From assembly GCA_003483645.1 (NCBI GenBank), contig DMYM01000160.1, positions 1 through 8,090 of the forward strand: 8,090 bases of DNA, given 5' to 3'. The position numbers were made by a program, and so were the translations under genes. Below the pieces are notes generated by a model that was not told the origin of the DNA, made no database searches, and was given only the letters and a program-made list of their open reading frames with translations. Source of the DNA: Verrucomicrobiales bacterium (lineage in GTDB: Bacteria; Verrucomicrobiota; Verrucomicrobiia; Verrucomicrobiales; Akkermansiaceae). Positions within the stretch are counted from its first letter, which is position 1; every line of letters begins with the position of its first letter. Below, piece by piece: positions 6,410-8,090 of this stretch.

Positions 6410-6445
6410 CAGTCGGTCCCCACCAACACCGAATACTCAGATTAC

Positions 6446-7354
6446 ATGGAACACCTTCTCTCCATTGAGGCGATGTATCCGCAGAACATGGTCAAGTATA
6501 TCGACCATGCGGTAACCCTCAAGACCCGCCGGGGCAAACACGAGGAGTTTCCGCTGGAGGGACAGGTCTGGGCTCTCCTGTTCTCCAAATCCTCCACCCG
6601 CACGCGGGTTTCCTTCGAAGTGGGCATCCGCGAACTGGGGGGCTCTCCCCTTTTCCTCAGCTCCAATGACATTCAGCTGGGCCGCGGTGAACCGATCAAG
6701 GACACGGCCCGCGTCCTCGGGCGCCTGGTGCATGGAGCGATCATTCGCACCTTTGCTCAAAGCGACGTGGAAGAGTTCGCTGACTACTCCGGCATCCCCA
6801 CCATCAACGCCCTCACCGACGACGAACACCCCTGCCAGATCCTCGCCGATCTCCTCACCATCCGGGAGAAACTGGGTGGCTGGGACGGTCGGAAGATCGC
6901 CTTCGTGGGAGATGGCTGCAACAACATGGCGCGCTCATGGTGCTGGGCTGCCAAGCACCTCGGCTTCTCGCTGACAATCGGTTCCCCTGAAGCTTGCCAA
7001 CCCCCGGCCGACTTCCTCGGCAGGCTTGACACCTCCAACATCACCATCACTTCCGATCCCGCCGAAGCCGTCGCGGATGCCGATGTGGTCAATACCGACG
7101 CCTGGCTCTCGATGGGCCAGGAAGGACAGACCGGCAAGGAGGCGCAGTTCGGTTCCTACCAGGTCAACAGTGCTTTGCTCCAGGGCGCCGCCCCGAACCA
7201 TATCGTCCTCCACTGCCTCCCTGCCTACCGCGGCAAGGAGATCAGCGAAGACGTCCTTGAGCAACACGCCGACACCATCTTCCAGCAGGCGGAAAACCGC
7301 CTCCATATCCAGAAAGGCATCATGGCCCGCATGGCCAAGCACCGCGTCCTTTGA
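6446..7354 (+). CDS. argF: Ornithine carbamoyltransferase
   Basis: This 302-residue cytoplasmic transferase makes citrulline from ornithine and carbamoyl phosphate, the sixth step of arginine synthesis. The length is normal for the family. The carbamoyl-phosphate loop SSTRTRVSFE is at 49-58 and HPCQ is at 128-131. FVGDGCNNMARSW lies in the hinge to the ornithine domain. DAWLSMGQ at 218-225 is the ornithine-binding loop (family D-x-W-x-SMG), and HCLPAYRGKE at 256-265 contains the catalytic Cys257. These ornithine loops separate it from aspartate carbamoyltransferase. Position 47 is Ser where FEK-STRTR enzymes usually have Glu, a minor change. The ATG at 6446 puts the family-typical HLLSI at once after the start. 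It is preceded by 129 bases with a strong hairpin and no Shine-Dalgarno, so argF may be controlled separately from argD. A catabolic (arginine deiminase) role is less likely beside argB and argD. Confidence 0.95.
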   Translation: MEHLLSIEAMYPQNMVKYIDHAVTLKTRRGKHEEFPLEGQVWALLFSKSSTRTRVSFEVGIRELGGSPLFLSSNDIQLGRGEPIKDTARVLGRLVHGAIIRTFAQSDVEEFADYSGIPTINALTDDEHPCQILADLLTIREKLGGWDGRKIAFVGDGCNNMARSWCWAAKHLGFSLTIGSPEACQPPADFLGRLDTSNITITSDPAEAVADADVVNTDAWLSMGQEGQTGKEAQFGSYQVNSALLQGAAPNHIVLHCLPAYRGKEISEDVLEQHADTIFQQAENRLHIQKGIMARMAKHRVL

Positions 7355-7631
7355 TCAGAGCCCAGCCGACAAGACCGACCACGCCATCCACCGCAACCGC
7401 TCCGGAAGGCTCCCGCCTCCTTTCCCCGGACCCCGATGACCGGGCGACCCAGCGCGTGCCACGCCCCCGGCAGCTTGCAGATGAAACCATCCTTCCCGGC
7501 CTGAAGACGGCTCTCCCGGCCCCCAATCACTTCATTTTTCGTGCTATTGGACTGAAATCACGCTTTCTTCCTTCGCATCTTCGCCCCCCAGGCGGGCAAA
7601 GGTCCCCCGCGACAATCGTCTCCCGGATAGG
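7355..7631. other. Intergenic region between argF and lepA with an AT-rich patch
   Basis: These 277 bases form the longest gap in the window and contain no credible gene or tRNA. A frame running from a TTG at 7351 across into lepA has atypical composition and no motifs. An imperfect stem, TCCGGAAGG at 7401-7409 against the CCT-TTCC-CCGGA stretch ending near 7430, could form after argF. Around 7525-7560 the sequence becomes locally AT-rich: 24 of 36 bases by hand count, in otherwise GC-rich DNA. That makes it the most plausible place for a lepA promoter. TGAAAT at 7553-7558 matches four of six -10 bases, but no good -35 lies at 16-18 bases upstream. Confidence 0.4.
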
Positions 7632-8090
7632 ATGTCCATCGAACTGACCAGGAACTTCTCCATCATCGCCCACATCGATCATGGGAAGACGACCCTTTCC
7701 GATCGTCTCCTTGAGCGCACCCAGACGATTTCGGAGCGGGAGAAGCAGGATCAACTCCTCGATTCCATGGACCTTGAACGCGAACGCGGGATCACCATCA
7801 AGTCGCACCCGGTAACCATGTATTACCAGCCCCGCAGCGGGGAGCGCATCAAACTCAACCTTCTCGACACCCCGGGCCATGTTGACTTTTCCTACGAGGT
7901 CTCGCGCAGCCTCGCGGCCTGCGAAGGTGCTCTCCTGCTGATCGATGCCGCCCAGGGGGTGGAGGCTCAAACCGTCGCCAACGTGAATCTCGCGATGGAA
8001 CAGGACCTCGTCATCATTCCGGTCATCAACAAGATCGACCTCCCCGCCGCCGAACCCGAGCGGGTCGCCGAGGAGATCGAGGAAATCGTC
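7632..8090 (+). CDS. lepA: Translation elongation factor 4 (LepA), N-terminal part (3' end outside window)
   Basis: The frame from ATG at 7632 is open to the window end and gives 153 of about 600 residues expected for LepA. It is a ribosome-associated translational GTPase related to EF-G, proposed to act on stalled or misplaced ribosomes and in ribosome assembly. The G1 P-loop AHIDHGKTT is at 13-21, followed by LLDSMDLERERGITIK at 42-57 with the G2/switch I threonine. The G3 DTPGHVDFSYEVSRSL is at 79-94 (catalytic His83), and DAAQGVEAQT at 105-114. The G4 NKIDLPAAEPERV starts at 133. The LDSMDLERERGITIK and SYEVSRSLAACEGA strings distinguish LepA from EF-G, BipA and EF-Tu. The start gives the short family lead RNFSIIAHIDHG. 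GGATAGG (7625-7631) abuts the ATG, the only Shine-Dalgarno-like bases near any start in the window, although the spacing is poor. Confidence 0.95.
   Translation, partial: MSIELTRNFSIIAHIDHGKTTLSDRLLERTQTISEREKQDQLLDSMDLERERGITIKSHPVTMYYQPRSGERIKLNLLDTPGHVDFSYEVSRSLAACEGALLLIDAAQGVEAQTVANVNLAMEQDLVIIPVINKIDLPAAEPERVAEEIEEIV

Noticed and set aside
4000..7450. The 11-mer CCGGGCGACCC at 4000-4010 and 7440-7450, flanking the arg cluster
   Set aside because: Several chance 11-base repeats are expected in 8 kb of GC-rich DNA, and similarity does not extend further on either side. Not evidence of attachment sites or a mobile unit.
7351..7647. A 98-codon + strand open frame between argF and lepA
   Set aside because: TTG start inside the argF end, overlap with the lepA start, Pro/Arg/Thr-rich composition and no motif.
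1..8090. tRNA genes, CRISPR arrays, insertion sequences, prophage or defence genes
   Set aside because: No cloverleaf-like sequence, regularly spaced repeats, transposase or integrase motifs, or terminal inverted repeats were seen in any gap or frame.

Overview
The window is GC-rich bacterial DNA with seven protein-coding genes, all on the + strand. The first and last genes are cut by the window edges. I see no RNA genes, mobile elements, CRISPR arrays or long repeats. The content suggests a member of the Verrucomicrobiota (Opitutae-like). The reasons are an intradiol dioxygenase beside core genes, an AmgK/MurU-like pair, a CHASE2-like membrane protein without an output domain, an argB-argD-argF run followed by lepA, and translation starts that almost all lack a Shine-Dalgarno sequence. 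This assignment is an inference from gene content and remembered family sequence patterns, not from a marker-gene comparison.

Layout: (1) 1-312, the C-terminal end of an intradiol ring-cleavage dioxygenase-like protein. (2) 549-1457 and 1584-2540, a sugar-1-phosphate nucleotidyltransferase with a C-terminal left-handed beta-helix, then an AmgK-type sugar kinase. Together they look like a kinase plus nucleotidyltransferase salvage module, most likely for cell-wall amino sugars. (3) 2624-3970, a membrane protein with one N-terminal and three C-terminal membrane segments around an extracytoplasmic domain that resembles a degenerate CHASE2 sensor, with no signalling output domain. (4) 4106-4975, 5063-6316 and 6446-7354, acetylglutamate kinase, acetylornithine aminotransferase and ornithine carbamoyltransferase. 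These are steps 2, 4 and 6 of arginine synthesis from glutamate. (5) 7632 to the end, the first 153 residues of the translational GTPase LepA/EF4.

The genes are co-directional but spaced by 83-277 bases without overlaps, so the arg genes are a loose cluster rather than a tightly packed operon. The gaps are rich in C and T on the + strand and contain several hairpins. The best is a perfect 10-bp stem between argD and argF. Most of the window is conventional metabolism. The parts most worth a second look are the beta-helix-bearing MurU-like enzyme with its kinase, the output-less CHASE2-like protein next to them, the argD-argF hairpin, and the pyrimidine-rich start regions without Shine-Dalgarno sequences.
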